From: Klebsiella pneumoniae
Lineage (GTDB): Bacteria > Myxococcota_A > UBA796 > SXON01
Reading direction: 5' to 3'
NCBI GenBank assembly: GCA_945862325.1
Contig: CAMAXZ010000010.1
Span: 1 to 64,000, forward strand
Length of the DNA: 64,000 nucleotides
In this document: piece by piece, positions 32,799 through 42,059 of the stretch
Position numbering within the stretch: position 1 is the first letter of the stretch
Layout: each line of letters starts with the position of its first letter
Notes under the pieces: model-generated
Seen by the model: only the letters and a program-made list of their open reading frames with translations
Database searches by the model: none
Told to the model about the DNA's origin: nothing
Made by a program: the position numbers and the translations under genes

Positions 32799-34553
32799 AT
32801 GGGCGGGATCGCGGGCGTGTTGTGCTGGGGCGGGCAGCCGGACGCCGAGGAACGGGCGATCGCCCCGGACGGCAGCAGTTTTGGAGGGGAGGGGCTCTAC
32901 GTGGCCGCTCGCGCGCGCTCCACCCTCGCGCGCAGCGAGCGGTTCGTGGTGGCCGTCGCCGGGCGGTTCGACCGCAGCCCCGCCACCGGTCAGAGCGCGG
33001 CGGAGACCCTCCTCGAGCGCTGGACGGCCGAAGGGCCGGACGCGCTCGCGCACTTCGAGGGCGCGTGGGTCGCGGCGGTGTTCGAGCGCGGCTCGCGCCG
33101 CCTGCACCTGCTGCGCGACCCTTTCGGCGTTCGCCGCCTGTACTACGCGCACAAGGACGGTCGCCTCGCCTTCGCGACGACGGTCAAGCCGTTGTTGAAG
33201 CTGCCGTGGGTCTCGCGCGAGATCGCGAGGGAAAACCTCGCGGAGTACCTTTCGTTCCGGTACGTCCACGCGCCGCGCACCCTGCTTCGGGACGTGCGCG
33301 CGCTCCCGCCCGGGCACCACCTCGTGTACGACGGCGACGTGCGGCTGAAGCCTTGGTTCTCCCTCGTTTACAGCCCCCCGTACGCCCCGCTCCCGGAGGA
33401 TGGCGCGACGCTCGAGGACCTCGAGCGCCGCATCAATCGATCCGTCGCGGCGCGCGCGAGCGGCCGGGAGCGCGTGGGGGTCCTGCTCAGCGGCGGCCTC
33501 GACTCGAGCGCCATCGCCCTGTACGCGTCGCGCCTCGGGCCGGTGCACACGTTCACCGTCGGGGTCACCGACGCCGAGGGCGACGAGACGCCCTACGCGG
33601 GGCGGGTGGCCAACCTCCTGCGCACCCGCCACGAGGTGCTGCGGGTCGATTTCCCCCAATACGAAGAGGCGTTCCACACCGTGGTCGGCGGCTCCGACAC
33701 GCCCGTCACCGACCCCGCGTGCATCCCGCAATACCTGCTGGCGCGGCACGCCCGGCAGTTCGTCGACGTCATCCTCGCGGGCGACGGCGGCGACGAGGTG
33801 TTCGGCGGTCGCATGGCGGGGTTGCTCGCGCGCGAGGTGCGGGTGTCGACGGCCATGCAGCGGCTCCCGTCCCCCATCGTGTCGGGCCTCGCGATGTGGC
33901 TCGGGGACCGCCGCCCCGAGCTGCGCGATCCCGCGACCCCCTTCGGCCTCGCCCGGCTCATCGGTGGGGTCCACGTGTTCGACGCGCCGGGCCGGCTCGA
34001 GCTGCTCCGCGATCCTGGCTGGGTGCGAAGCGGCGTTCGCCGCCTGTGTCTCGAGCCGATGTATCGCGAGGTGGTGAGCGATCCGGTGAACGAGATCCTG
34101 CACGCCTACCTGCGCGGGCGCATGGTCGAAGACGCCCTGCTCCGCTCCGGCACCGCCGCGTCGCTCGCCGGCATCGGCCTGCGCGCGCCGATGCTCGATC
34201 GGGATCTCGTGGCGTTCTGCGCGCGCCTCCCCGGGCCGTGGAAGGTGCGCACGACCCCCTCCGGGGTCATCACCAAGTGGCCGCTCCGCGAGATCCTGCG
34301 CCCTCGCCTCGGGCGCGCCCTCGTCAGCCGGCCGAAGCGGGTGTTGCCCGGGCCGTGGCGCCGCTGGTTCGCTGGCCCCGCTCGCGCCTTCCTCGCCGAG
34401 CGGGTGGCGCTCCTCGAAGAGGATCCGGCGCGGCTGTTCTTGCCCGGGGCGCTGCGCTCCCTCGCGCAGAACCCCGATGTACCCGGCAACGACGCGAAGC
34501 TCTGGACGCTGCTGTTCTTCGACGCGTGGCGGCGGGAGATGGGCGCGGGCTAG
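32799..34553 (+). CDS. asparagine-synthetase-like amidotransferase lacking Cys2
   Basis: A 584-residue protein with the AsnB layout: a class II glutamine-amidotransferase-like domain (about 1-200; LLRDPFGVRRLYYAHKDG) and a synthetase domain (about 215-560; PP-loop LLSGGLDSSAIAL, LAGDGGDEVFGGRM, LRAPMLDRDLV). AsnB begins MCGIAG with Cys2 as the glutaminase nucleophile. Here the sequence reads MGGIAG, so Cys2 is Gly and glutamine hydrolysis should be lost. It may use ammonia or, like beta-lactam synthetase relatives, act on another carboxylate. A GGGGAGG site lies 10 bases before the ATG; it is transcribed alone. Confidence 0.85.
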   Translation: MGGIAGVLCWGGQPDAEERAIAPDGSSFGGEGLYVAARARSTLARSERFVVAVAGRFDRSPATGQSAAETLLERWTAEGPDALAHFEGAWVAAVFERGSRRLHLLRDPFGVRRLYYAHKDGRLAFATTVKPLLKLPWVSREIARENLAEYLSFRYVHAPRTLLRDVRALPPGHHLVYDGDVRLKPWFSLVYSPPYAPLPEDGATLEDLERRINRSVAARASGRERVGVLLSGGLDSSAIALYASRLGPVHTFTVGVTDAEGDETPYAGRVANLLRTRHEVLRVDFPQYEEAFHTVVGGSDTPVTDPACIPQYLLARHARQFVDVILAGDGGDEVFGGRMAGLLAREVRVSTAMQRLPSPIVSGLAMWLGDRRPELRDPATPFGLARLIGGVHVFDAPGRLELLRDPGWVRSGVRRLCLEPMYREVVSDPVNEILHAYLRGRMVEDALLRSGTAASLAGIGLRAPMLDRDLVAFCARLPGPWKVRTTPSGVITKWPLREILRPRLGRALVSRPKRVLPGPWRRWFAGPARAFLAERVALLEEDPARLFLPGALRSLAQNPDVPGNDAKLWTLLFFDAWRREMGAG

Positions 34554-34612
34554 CCGGCGCGGCGCGTTCGGTAGCCCGTCCCACCCCCAACGACGGGCCT
34601 CGGCGCGCGGCG

Positions 34613-34659
34613 TTGACTCGCCGGACGGCTACGGCTAAGAACCTCACGTTCACGTAAGG
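34613..34659 (+). promoter_or_regulatory. isc operon promoter with MerR-type dyad operator
   Basis: TTGACT (34613-34618) and TAAGAA (34636-34641) are 17 bases apart, a near-consensus housekeeping promoter. The dyad CCTCACGTTCACGTAAGG (34642-34659) overlaps the expected start point; its arms match in 7 of 8 positions and resemble the SoxR box CCTCAAGTTAACTTGAGG. It lies 9 bases before the MerR-type gene, so it is a strong candidate for autoregulation and control of the whole operon. Confidence 0.65.
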
Positions 34660-34668
34660 GTTGGAGTC

Positions 34669-35178
34669 GTGGCCGAGGACGGGACGAACATCGCGGCAGC
34701 CGCGCCGATGCGCATCGGAGAGCTCTCGGAGCGCTCGGGTCGCACCGTTCGGACCTTGCACTTCTACGAGGAGCTGGGCCTGCTCGCGCCGGCCACCCGG
34801 ACGAAAGGCGGCTTCCGCGTCTACGACGGCAACGCCCTCCTTCGCATCCACTGGATCTCCCGCCTGCAGGACCTCGGCTTCTCCCTGCCGGACATCAAGG
34901 ACTTCCTCCAGGCCCTCCAGGGCCGGTCGAGCGCCCCGGAGATGATGGGCGATCTCCATCGGTTCTACGCCGGCAAGCTGGAAGAAACCCACGCCCAGAT
35001 CCGTCGCCTCGAGGCGCTCGCCGCCGAGCTGCGCGGCTCGATCGAGTACCTCGACACCTGCCTCGGCTGCGCGCCGAAGACCGCGCGGCACGAGTGCCCC
35101 GCCTGTCGCGCCGCCAATCACGCCCACACCGAGGCCCCCGCGCTGGTGGCGGCGGTGCACTCTCCTTCCTCGGAATGA
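34669..35178 (+). CDS. MerR-family regulator with C-terminal CxxC pair, head of the isc operon
   Basis: A 169-residue MerR-type protein. Residues 15-85 are the winged-helix domain ([36 protein letters not shown]), then a dimerisation coiled coil ([20 protein letters not shown]). The C-terminus contains [16 protein letters not shown], i.e. CxxC-8-CxxC, followed by several His, a candidate iron-sulfur or metal site. Its stop overlaps the iscS start (ATGA), so it heads the isc operon where IscR is usual. I infer that it senses iron-sulfur or redox status and controls the operon through the dyad upstream. The start is a GTG with GGAG before it. Confidence 0.82.
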   Translation: MAEDGTNIAAAAPMRIGELSERSGRTVRTLHFYEELGLLAPATRTKGGFRVYDGNALLRIHWISRLQDLGFSLPDIKDFLQALQGRSSAPEMMGDLHRFYAGKLEETHAQIRRLEALAAELRGSIEYLDTCLGCAPKTARHECPACRAANHAHTEAPALVAAVHSPSSE

Positions 35179-36404
35179 ACATGGCCGTCAAGCTTCCGAT
35201 CTACCTCGACAACCACGCCACCACCCGGGTCGACCCGCGCGTGGTCGAGGCGATGCTCCCGTACCTCACCGAGCTCTTCGGCAACGCCGGCTCGCGCAAC
35301 CACAGCTTCGGCTGGACCGCGCAAGAGGGCGTCGAGCGGGCGCGCGAGCAGGTCGCCGCGCTCGTCGGGGGCGACCCGAAGGAGATCGTGTTCACCTCTG
35401 GCGCCACGGAGAGCGACAACCTCGCGATCATGGGCGTCGCCCGGTTCAACAAGGACAAGGGCCGCCACCTCGTCACGGTCATGACCGAGCACAAGGCCGT
35501 GCTCGACGCCTGCCACGCCCTCGAGAAGGAAGGGTTCGAGGTCACCTACCTCCAGCCCGACAAGGAGGGGCTCGTCTCCGCGGACCAGGTCCGCGAAGCG
35601 CTGCGCGACGACACGGTGCTCGTGTCGGTGATGTGGGGCAACAACGAGGTCGGCGTCGTGCAGCCCATCGCCGAGATCGGCGCGGTCTGCCGCGAGCGCG
35701 GCGTCATCTTCCACTGCGACGCGGTGCAGGGCTGCGGGCGCCTGCCGTTCGACGCCGCCACGATGAACGTCGACCTCGTGTCGCTGTCGGCCCACAAGAT
35801 GTACGGGCCGAAGGGCATCGGCGCGCTGTGGGTGCGTCGCGGTCGCCCGCGCATCCGGCTCGAGCCCATGCTCTACGGCGGCGGCCAGGAGCGCGGCCTG
35901 CGGTCGGGCACGCAGCCCGTCCACCAGATCGTGGGGTTCGGCGCCGCCGCGGTGCTCGCCGGCGAGGCGCTCACCAACGGCGAAAACGACCGCGTGCGCG
36001 CCCTCCGCGACCGCCTGTGGGACGGCCTGCGCGCCAACATCGACGAGCTCTACCTCAACGGCTCCTGGGAGCACCGCCTCCCGCACAACCTCAACGTCAG
36101 CTTCGCCTTCTGCGAGGGCGAAGCGATGATGATGGCCATCAAGGACCTCGCGGTGTCGTCGGGCTCGGCCTGCACGAGCGCCTCCTTGGAGCCGAGCTAC
36201 GTGCTCCGTGCCCTCGGCGTCGACGTCGAGCTCGCGCACACGTCGATCCGCTTCGGAGTCGGCCGGTTCAACACCGAAGAGGAGATCGACTACGCGATCC
36301 AGCTCGTCACCGAGAAGGTGAAGTGGCTGCGCGACATGTCACCCCTCTACGAGATGGTGAAGGAAGGCATCGATCTCAAGTCTATTCAGTGGACGGCCCA
36401 TTAG
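35175..36404 (+). CDS. iscS: cysteine desulfurase IscS
   Basis: A 409-residue class V aminotransferase. PLP-binding Lys is in [15 protein letters not shown]; the catalytic Cys loop is [17 protein letters not shown], as in IscS-type (group I) enzymes. [14 protein letters not shown] near the N-terminus and [16 protein letters not shown] near the C-terminus fit the family. It moves sulfur from cysteine to IscU. The ATG at 35175 overlaps the MerR stop; an in-frame ATG six bases on is an alternative. Confidence 0.95.
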   Translation: MNMAVKLPIYLDNHATTRVDPRVVEAMLPYLTELFGNAGSRNHSFGWTAQEGVERAREQVAALVGGDPKEIVFTSGATESDNLAIMGVARFNKDKGRHLVTVMTEHKAVLDACHALEKEGFEVTYLQPDKEGLVSADQVREALRDDTVLVSVMWGNNEVGVVQPIAEIGAVCRERGVIFHCDAVQGCGRLPFDAATMNVDLVSLSAHKMYGPKGIGALWVRRGRPRIRLEPMLYGGGQERGLRSGTQPVHQIVGFGAAAVLAGEALTNGENDRVRALRDRLWDGLRANIDELYLNGSWEHRLPHNLNVSFAFCEGEAMMMAIKDLAVSSGSACTSASLEPSYVLRALGVDVELAHTSIRFGVGRFNTEEEIDYAIQLVTEKVKWLRDMSPLYEMVKEGIDLKSIQWTAH

Positions 36405-36422
36405 GCCGAAAGGAACAGGATC

Positions 36423-36848
36423 ATGGCGTACAGCAACAAGGTCGTGGACCACTACGAGAACCCCCGCAACGTCGGCTCGCTCGACAAGAACGCGGAGGAC
36501 GTCGGCACCGGCATGGTCGGCGCTCCGGCGTGCGGCGACGTGATGAAGCTCCAGCTCCGCATCAACGACGACGGCATCATCGAAGACGCGAAGTTCAAGA
36601 CCTTCGGGTGCGGCTCGGCCATCGCGTCGAGCTCCCTCGTCACCGAGATGGTGAAGGGGCGGAGCATCGAGTACGCGATGACGATCGAGAACAGCCTCAT
36701 CGCGGAGGAGCTGAAGCTCCCCCCGGTGAAGATCCACTGTTCCGTGCTCGCGGAGGACGCCATCAAGGCGGCCATCGCCGACTACCAGAAGAAGCGCGCC
36801 GCGAAGGCGTCGAAGGCCGTGGAGTCCACCGCCGGGGCGTCGGAGTAG
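36423..36848 (+). CDS. iscU: iron-sulfur cluster scaffold IscU
   Basis: A 141-residue IscU. The three cluster Cys are present in GAPACGDVMKLQL, KTFGCGSAIASSS and KIHCSVLAEDA; the LPPVK segment, the HscA recognition motif, precedes the last Cys. The C-terminal Ala/Lys-rich tail (KKRAAKASKAVES) is longer than in E. coli. It assembles 2Fe-2S clusters with IscS and hands them over with HscA/HscB. A strong AGGAACAGGA site precedes it. Confidence 0.95.
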   Translation: MAYSNKVVDHYENPRNVGSLDKNAEDVGTGMVGAPACGDVMKLQLRINDDGIIEDAKFKTFGCGSAIASSSLVTEMVKGRSIEYAMTIENSLIAEELKLPPVKIHCSVLAEDAIKAAIADYQKKRAAKASKAVESTAGASE

Positions 36849-36851
36849 GCC

Positions 36852-37190
36852 ATGGCGATCGAGCTCACCGAACGCGCCGTCGCGCGTGTGCGCGAGTTGG
36901 CGATGAAGCGCCAGACGCCCGAGGCGTTCTTCCGCATCGGCATCCGAGGCGGGGGCTGCTCCGGCCTCAGCTACTTCGTCGACTTCGCCGAGGCGGCCGA
37001 CCCGAAGGACAAGGTCTTCGAGTTCGCCGACGGCGGCGGCGCCGTGAAGGTGCTGATCGACCGAAAGTCCTATCTGTTCCTCAATGGGACGAAGGTCGAC
37101 TGGAAGAGCGAGCTGATGAAGACCGGGTTCGAGTTCTTCAACCCCCTCGCCGGCAAGAGCTGCTCCTGCGGCGAGAGCTTCTCGGTCTGA
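36852..37190 (+). CDS. iscA: iron-sulfur assembly A-type carrier IscA
   Basis: A 112-residue A-type carrier. The three conserved Cys are in RGGGCSGLSY and KSCSCGESFSV. The fold landmarks RIGIRGGG and NPLAGKSCSCG match IscA/HesB. It receives clusters or iron from IscU and passes them to apo-proteins. It starts three bases after iscU. Confidence 0.94.
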   Translation: MAIELTERAVARVRELAMKRQTPEAFFRIGIRGGGCSGLSYFVDFAEAADPKDKVFEFADGGGAVKVLIDRKSYLFLNGTKVDWKSELMKTGFEFFNPLAGKSCSCGESFSV

Positions 37191-37202
37191 TTCGACGCCC
37201 CG

Positions 37203-37763
37203 ATGCGCTGTTGGACCTGTCACGAGCCGGTGTCCGGCGCCGTCTGCGTCGGCTGCGGCGCGGTGCAGCCGCCGCCGGCCAAGCCGGACCCGTTCGCGGT
37301 TCTCGGCCTCGCTCCTCGGTATCACGTCGATGCGGGCGAGGTCGATGAGCGCTATCGTGCGCTCGCGCGCCAGGTCCACCCCGACCGCTTCGTGTCTCGG
37401 CCGGCGGTCGAGCGTCGCATGGCGCTTCAGTGGACCGCGGCCGCCAATGACGCCCGCCGTGTCCTGAAGGACCCCGTGCGTCGCGCCTGGCAGCTCGCCA
37501 CCGGCCGCCCGACTCCCCCGGAGCGTGGCGCTCGGCTCGACCCGGCGTTCCTCGCCGAGATGTTCGAGCTGCGTGAGGCCGACGAGGAGGCGCCGGGCTC
37601 CGCCGCCGCGCGCGCCGCGGAGCTACGCGACGAGCTCGAAGCTGAGCTCGACGCGCTCTTCACGACGTGGGAGCGAGGCGAGGGCGACCTCGCGCAGGTA
37701 GAAGACCGCCTCTCTCGATTGAACTACGTCGCGGACCTCGCGCACGGACCCCGGAGCCCCTGA
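37203..37763 (+). CDS. hscB: co-chaperone HscB with N-terminal zinc-binding CxxC pair
   Basis: A 186-residue J-domain co-chaperone. The J-domain (about 28-95) has the HPD motif in ARQVHPDRFV and PFAVLGLAPRYHVD at its start; a C-terminal helical domain binds IscU. Residues 1-22 add CWTC and CVGC, a CxxC pair seen in eukaryotic HSC20 and some bacterial HscB, absent in E. coli. It stimulates HscA on IscU. Its gene is directly adjacent to hscA. Confidence 0.9.
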   Translation: MRCWTCHEPVSGAVCVGCGAVQPPPAKPDPFAVLGLAPRYHVDAGEVDERYRALARQVHPDRFVSRPAVERRMALQWTAAANDARRVLKDPVRRAWQLATGRPTPPERGARLDPAFLAEMFELREADEEAPGSAAARAAELRDELEAELDALFTTWERGEGDLAQVEDRLSRLNYVADLAHGPRSP

Positions 37764-39593
37764 ATGGCCGCGAACATCGGCATCGACCTCGGCACAACCA
37801 ACTCCCTCGTCGCCGTCGTCATGGGCGCGCGTGCGCGCTGCCTGCTCGACGAGACCGGCGACGCGCTGCTCCCCAGCGCCGTCCGATACGAGGCGGACGG
37901 CCGAGTGGTCGTCGGCCGGGTCGCGCGCGACGAGGCGCCCGCCTACCCCGACCGCACCTTCACGAGCGTCAAGCGCTTCATGGGCCGCGCGCCCTCGGAT
38001 TGCGCGCTCGACGCCGCCACGCTGCGCTACGCGATGGACGAGACGGAGTCGCGCTTCGTCCGATTCCACGCCGGTTCGCGCATGGTGACGCCGGTCGAGG
38101 TCAGCGCGGCGGTGCTCGAGACCCTGCGCGCCCGGGCCGTCGAGTGCCTGTTCGGCGAGCCGGGCGGCGCCGTCATCACTGTGCCCGCCTACTTCGACGA
38201 CGCGCAGCGGCAGGCCACCAAGGACGCGGCGCGCGTAGCCGGCCTCGAGGTGCTTCGCCTGCTGAACGAGCCCACGGCCGCCGCCATCGCCTACGGCCTG
38301 GACAAGCGCGAGTCGGGGGTCTTCGCCGTCTACGACCTCGGCGGCGGGACCTTCGACGTCAGCATCCTCGAGCTTAACGACGGGATCTTCCAGGTCCTCT
38401 CCACCGCGGGCGACACGCACCTCGGCGGCGACGACCTCGATCGCGCGCTCGCCGAGCTGGCGCTCGTCGAGGTGGGGTCCCCGAGCCTCGACGACGCCGA
38501 GCACCGCGCGCTCCTGCTCGCCGCGCGGGCGGCGAAGCACGCGCTCACGACGGAGGAATCGGCGACGATCGCGCTCCGCGGTGCGACCGTGACGATCTCC
38601 CGCGCGCGCTTCGAGGCGGCGGTCGCCCCGATCGTGGAGCGCACCGCGGCGGCCTGCCGCCAGGCCCTCGCCGACGCCCAGCTCGACGTGTCGCGCGTGG
38701 AGGCGGTGGTGCTCGTCGGCGGGGCGACCCGGGTGCCGCTCGTGCGGCGCTACGTCGCGACGCTGTTCGGCCGCGAACCCTTCTCCGACCTCGATCCAGA
38801 CCAGGTGGTCGCCCTCGGCGCGGCCCTCCAGGCCGACATCCTGACCGGGCACAGCACCCTCGGCGACGACATGCTGCTCCTCGACGTCATCCCCCTGTCG
38901 CTCGGGCTCGAGGTCATGGGCGGCGTCGTCGAGAAGTTCATCCCGCGCTGCTCGACCATCCCCGTGTCGTCTCACCAGACCTTCACGACCCACGTCGACA
39001 ACCAGACCGCGCTCGACCTGCACGTGGTGCAGGGGGATCGCGAGCTCGCCAAGGACAACCGCTCCCTCGCGCGCTTCACCCTCTCGGGGCTGCCACGGCT
39101 CCCGGCGGGCGTCCCGCGCATCCGGGTGGACTTCACGGTCGACGCCGACGGGCTCCTCTCCGTCGCCGCGCGCGAGGAGTTCACGGGCGTGTCCGCGAAG
39201 ACCGACGTCAAACCCTCGTACGGCCTGAGCGAGGAGGACATCGAGCGCATGCTCGAGGACTCCATCGATCACGCCGAGACCGACGTGGACGAGCGCATGC
39301 TCATCGAGGCGCGCGTGGAGGCCGAGGGCATCCTCGTCGCGCTGCAGAAGGCGCTCGACGCCGACCGGACCCTGCTCGAAGCCGACGAAGGCGCCACCAT
39401 CGACAGCACCGCCGACGCCTTGCGCGCCGCGCTCGCCGGCGCCGACCGCAAGCGCATCGCCGACCTGTCGCATCGCCTCGACGAGGTCAGCGCGCCGTTC
39501 GCGCAGCGTCGGATCGAGCGCGACCTCACCCTCGCCCTCTCGGGCCGTGACGCCGACACCGTCGGGCGCGACCTCGGCATGCGGGAGTCCTGA
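37764..39593 (+). CDS. hscA: Hsp70-type chaperone HscA
   Basis: A 609-residue Hsp70. ATPase signatures [26 protein letters not shown] and [14 protein letters not shown] are clear; the substrate domain (about 385-520; [14 protein letters not shown]) and helical lid follow. The position in the isc operon identifies it as HscA, which releases clusters from IscU. It begins directly after the hscB stop and its stop overlaps the fdx ATG by one base. Confidence 0.94.
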   Translation: MAANIGIDLGTTNSLVAVVMGARARCLLDETGDALLPSAVRYEADGRVVVGRVARDEAPAYPDRTFTSVKRFMGRAPSDCALDAATLRYAMDETESRFVRFHAGSRMVTPVEVSAAVLETLRARAVECLFGEPGGAVITVPAYFDDAQRQATKDAARVAGLEVLRLLNEPTAAAIAYGLDKRESGVFAVYDLGGGTFDVSILELNDGIFQVLSTAGDTHLGGDDLDRALAELALVEVGSPSLDDAEHRALLLAARAAKHALTTEESATIALRGATVTISRARFEAAVAPIVERTAAACRQALADAQLDVSRVEAVVLVGGATRVPLVRRYVATLFGREPFSDLDPDQVVALGAALQADILTGHSTLGDDMLLLDVIPLSLGLEVMGGVVEKFIPRCSTIPVSSHQTFTTHVDNQTALDLHVVQGDRELAKDNRSLARFTLSGLPRLPAGVPRIRVDFTVDADGLLSVAAREEFTGVSAKTDVKPSYGLSEEDIERMLEDSIDHAETDVDERMLIEARVEAEGILVALQKALDADRTLLEADEGATIDSTADALRAALAGADRKRIADLSHRLDEVSAPFAQRRIERDLTLALSGRDADTVGRDLGMRES

Positions 39594-39994
39594 TGGGAAA
39601 GAACCCGTACCTCGTCCCGCCGGAGACGCGCCTCCCGAGCCGCGCCTACACCGTCGAGGTGGAGGGCCACGGCCCGATCGTGGTCGACCCCGGCGAGCTC
39701 CCGTACACCGAGCCTGGGCTCCCGGGATCGTTGTTGTCGACCTTGCTGCGGGCCGGCGTCGAGCTGGATCACGCCTGCGGTGGGGTGTGCGCCTGCTCGA
39801 CGTGCCACTTGTACGTCGAGGGCGGGGTGTCGTCGTGCAACGAGGCGAACGACGACGAGCTCGACCAGCTCGACGCGGCCCCCGCGCTGCGCCGCAGCTC
39901 GCGCCTCGCGTGCCAGACGGTGCCCGACGGCACCGCGACGGTCAAGGTTCGGCTCCCGACCTGGACCCGGAACGAGGTCAAGGAGGGGCATTGA
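39593..39994 (+). CDS. fdx: 2Fe-2S ferredoxin of the isc system
   Basis: A 133-residue adrenodoxin-type ferredoxin. The cluster Cys are in HACGGVCACSTCHLYV and the later SRLACQTV, the CxxxxxCxxC...C pattern, with two additional Cys. It supplies electrons to IscS/IscU assembly. It is joined to hscA by a one-base overlap and its stop overlaps the next gene's TTG start. Confidence 0.93.
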   Translation: MGKNPYLVPPETRLPSRAYTVEVEGHGPIVVDPGELPYTEPGLPGSLLSTLLRAGVELDHACGGVCACSTCHLYVEGGVSSCNEANDDELDQLDAAPALRRSSRLACQTVPDGTATVKVRLPTWTRNEVKEGH

Positions 39995-40398
39995 GCCGGG
40001 TGGGGTCTTCTACACACCCCTGGGCACGGCGACTTCCCGCGATCGACGGCGCAGGTGGGCTCGTCGTCGGCCTGCTCGTGCTCGGCCTGCGCGGCTTCGT
40101 GGCGGACCTGCACGGGTTCTCCGTGGAGCTCGTGACCTTCCTCGGGGCGGCCAACCTCGCGTACAGCGTGCCGGGGCTCACCCTGAACGCCATGCGGCGG
40201 CGGCCCGCATGGCTCCTCTACGGCTTGATCGTGGCGAACCTCGCGTGGTCCGTGGTGTGCCTCGTCCTGCTCGGCACGGTCGGGCCCTCCGCGAGGTTCA
40301 CCGGGGTGCTTCACCTCGTCGCGGAGGGCGCCTACGTGGCGTGGCTCGCGATCCTCGAGATCAAGCACCGGCGGGAGATCCTCGCGGAAGGGCCCTGA
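39991..40398 (+). CDS. small integral membrane protein of unknown function at the end of the isc operon
   Basis: A 135-residue protein with four predicted transmembrane helices (AGGLVVGLLVLGLRGFVA; VTFLGAANLAYSVPGL; LLYGLIVANLAWSVVCLVLL; GVLHLVAEGAYVAWLAIL). I recognise no family. Start is a TTG with AGGAGG four bases before it, overlapping the fdx stop; a GTG at 40000 is possible but poorly spaced. The tight coupling suggests cotranscription with the isc genes, with no implied mechanism. Confidence 0.68.
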   Translation: MSRVGSSTHPWARRLPAIDGAGGLVVGLLVLGLRGFVADLHGFSVELVTFLGAANLAYSVPGLTLNAMRRRPAWLLYGLIVANLAWSVVCLVLLGTVGPSARFTGVLHLVAEGAYVAWLAILEIKHRREILAEGP

Positions 40399-40424
40399 CG
40401 GAGGGTCCGTTCGGCCTCGCGGCC

Positions 40425-42013
40425 CTACTCCGCGGTCAGCTCGAACCGAACCCCTTCGAGCTCGGGCGGCGTGAACGTGAGCTGCCCGCTGCCGTCCGCG
40501 GTCAGGGTCGACGCGACGCCGTTCATCGTGAGCACCCAGCTGCTCCCGGGGGACACGTCCTGGACCCGGAAGCTGGCGGCCGACGACGAGGCGTCGGACA
40601 CCGCCCACGCGCGGCGGCCCGCCTCCCACGCCGACACCGTGAAGGTGACGGAGCCGCGCGGCATGGTCGTGTACAGCGGCACCGCGCGGAGCGTGGCGGG
40701 GGCGGAGCCGGACGTGCCACGCCAGGTCGCTTCCGTCCCGGTGGCGTCGATCGTGTTGCTGACGGTGGCTCCCTCGGCCGCGTACGCCCGGAACGAGGCG
40801 TCCGTGAGCGTCGCGCGGCTCGACGTGTCCTGCAGGAGGGTCAGCTCGTCCGCGTCGACGAAGGTGGCCTGCGACGCTTCCAGAGCGATCCACGCGCTCG
40901 TGTTCTCCGTGACGTCGTTGGCGGACAGGAGCAGCCCCCCGCTCGCGTCGAGCAGGATCGGGTCGAGCGTGCTGTTCTGGATCGCGTTGGAGGCGATCGT
41001 CACGCCCTCGCTGCGCTCGACGACGATGCCCCGCTCCTGCGCGTCGAAGGTGTTCCCGGAGATCTCGCCGTCTTCGGTGTCCTTCAGCTTGATGCCGTAG
41101 CTGGTGGCGCTGCAGAAGGTGTTGTTCGTGAACACGTTGCCGGTGGGGTCGCCCGACGTGACGTACACCCCCTTGGGGTTGTCACACAGGGTGTTGCCGT
41201 CGAACACACTCGCGTCCGCGTACCCCATCTTCACGCCGTACTGGCCGTTCTCGGAGATCGTGGCACCGGCGAACGTGTTGGACGAGGGGCGCCCGTCGTT
41301 GATGGTGGGCGCGTCGCCGCCCTTGGTCATGTACACGCCGTAGGTGGTGTTGTTGGAGTACGACCCTCCGGTGACGACGTTCCCGGACGACCCGACGGTG
41401 AACCGGATGCCCTTGTCGTTGCGCATCGCGATGTTGTCCATCAGGACGTTGTCGTGACTGTCAAAGATCGCGAAGCCGGAGTCGGCGTTGTCGTACGCCT
41501 CGTTGTCGCGCACCACCGCCTCGTCCGACGCCCGATGCAGCATGAAGCCGTTCGCCGCGTTCCCCTCGGACACGTTGTCGCGGATCGTCAGCCCGTCGCA
41601 GCGCTTCGAGGCGATGAATCCGTGATTGCCGTTGCTGTGGAAGTGATTGCGCTCGATCACGAGGCGGTCGGAGTCGTCGTGCGGGTCGAGGCCGTAGCCG
41701 ACGTTGGAGTGGATCTCGTTGTCGGACCACTCCATGCCGTAGGCGCCAAAGGTGTAGGCCCCGTAGTAGTTGTGGTGGATCTCACTGTCGGTGACGTCGC
41801 CGTACACCTCCACGAGGTCGTAGATTCCGCGCGAGGTCCCGCGAACCTTCCACGACAGCCCGTAGCTCTCCGCGGCGTTGTACCCGAGGTGCCGGAGGAC
41901 GCCGCGAGCGGGCCCCCCTCGGCCAACGGATCACGTTCCTCCGAGGGCACACAGCCCACGAGAAGCGCCAGAACAGAGACCTTGAACGCCGGAATCGGTT
42001 GTGCCACGCCCAC
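40425..42013 (-). CDS. parallel beta-helix lipoprotein, apparent frameshift near the N-terminus
   Basis: The C-terminal 460 residues (frame from 41813) are a right-handed beta-helix of NosD/pectate-lyase type: repeats such as SEIHHNYYGAYTF, DGLTIRDNVSEGNAANGF and SVFDGNTLCDN, followed by an Ig-like C-terminal domain. Beta-helix sequence (YNAAESYGLSWKVRG) continues upstream of 41813 in that frame until a TGA. The missing N-terminus lies in another frame: GTG at 42013 or 42007, signal with lipobox ALLVGC, linker PSEERDPLAEGG. Adding one G to the six-base run at 41913-41918 fuses both cleanly. So it is a real exported protein with a one-base defect from mutation or sequence error. Confidence 0.7.
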
Positions 42014-42059
42014 CCCCTCGATGGTGACACACCCAAAGCTGGCCCTCGCCGCCTGTCGG

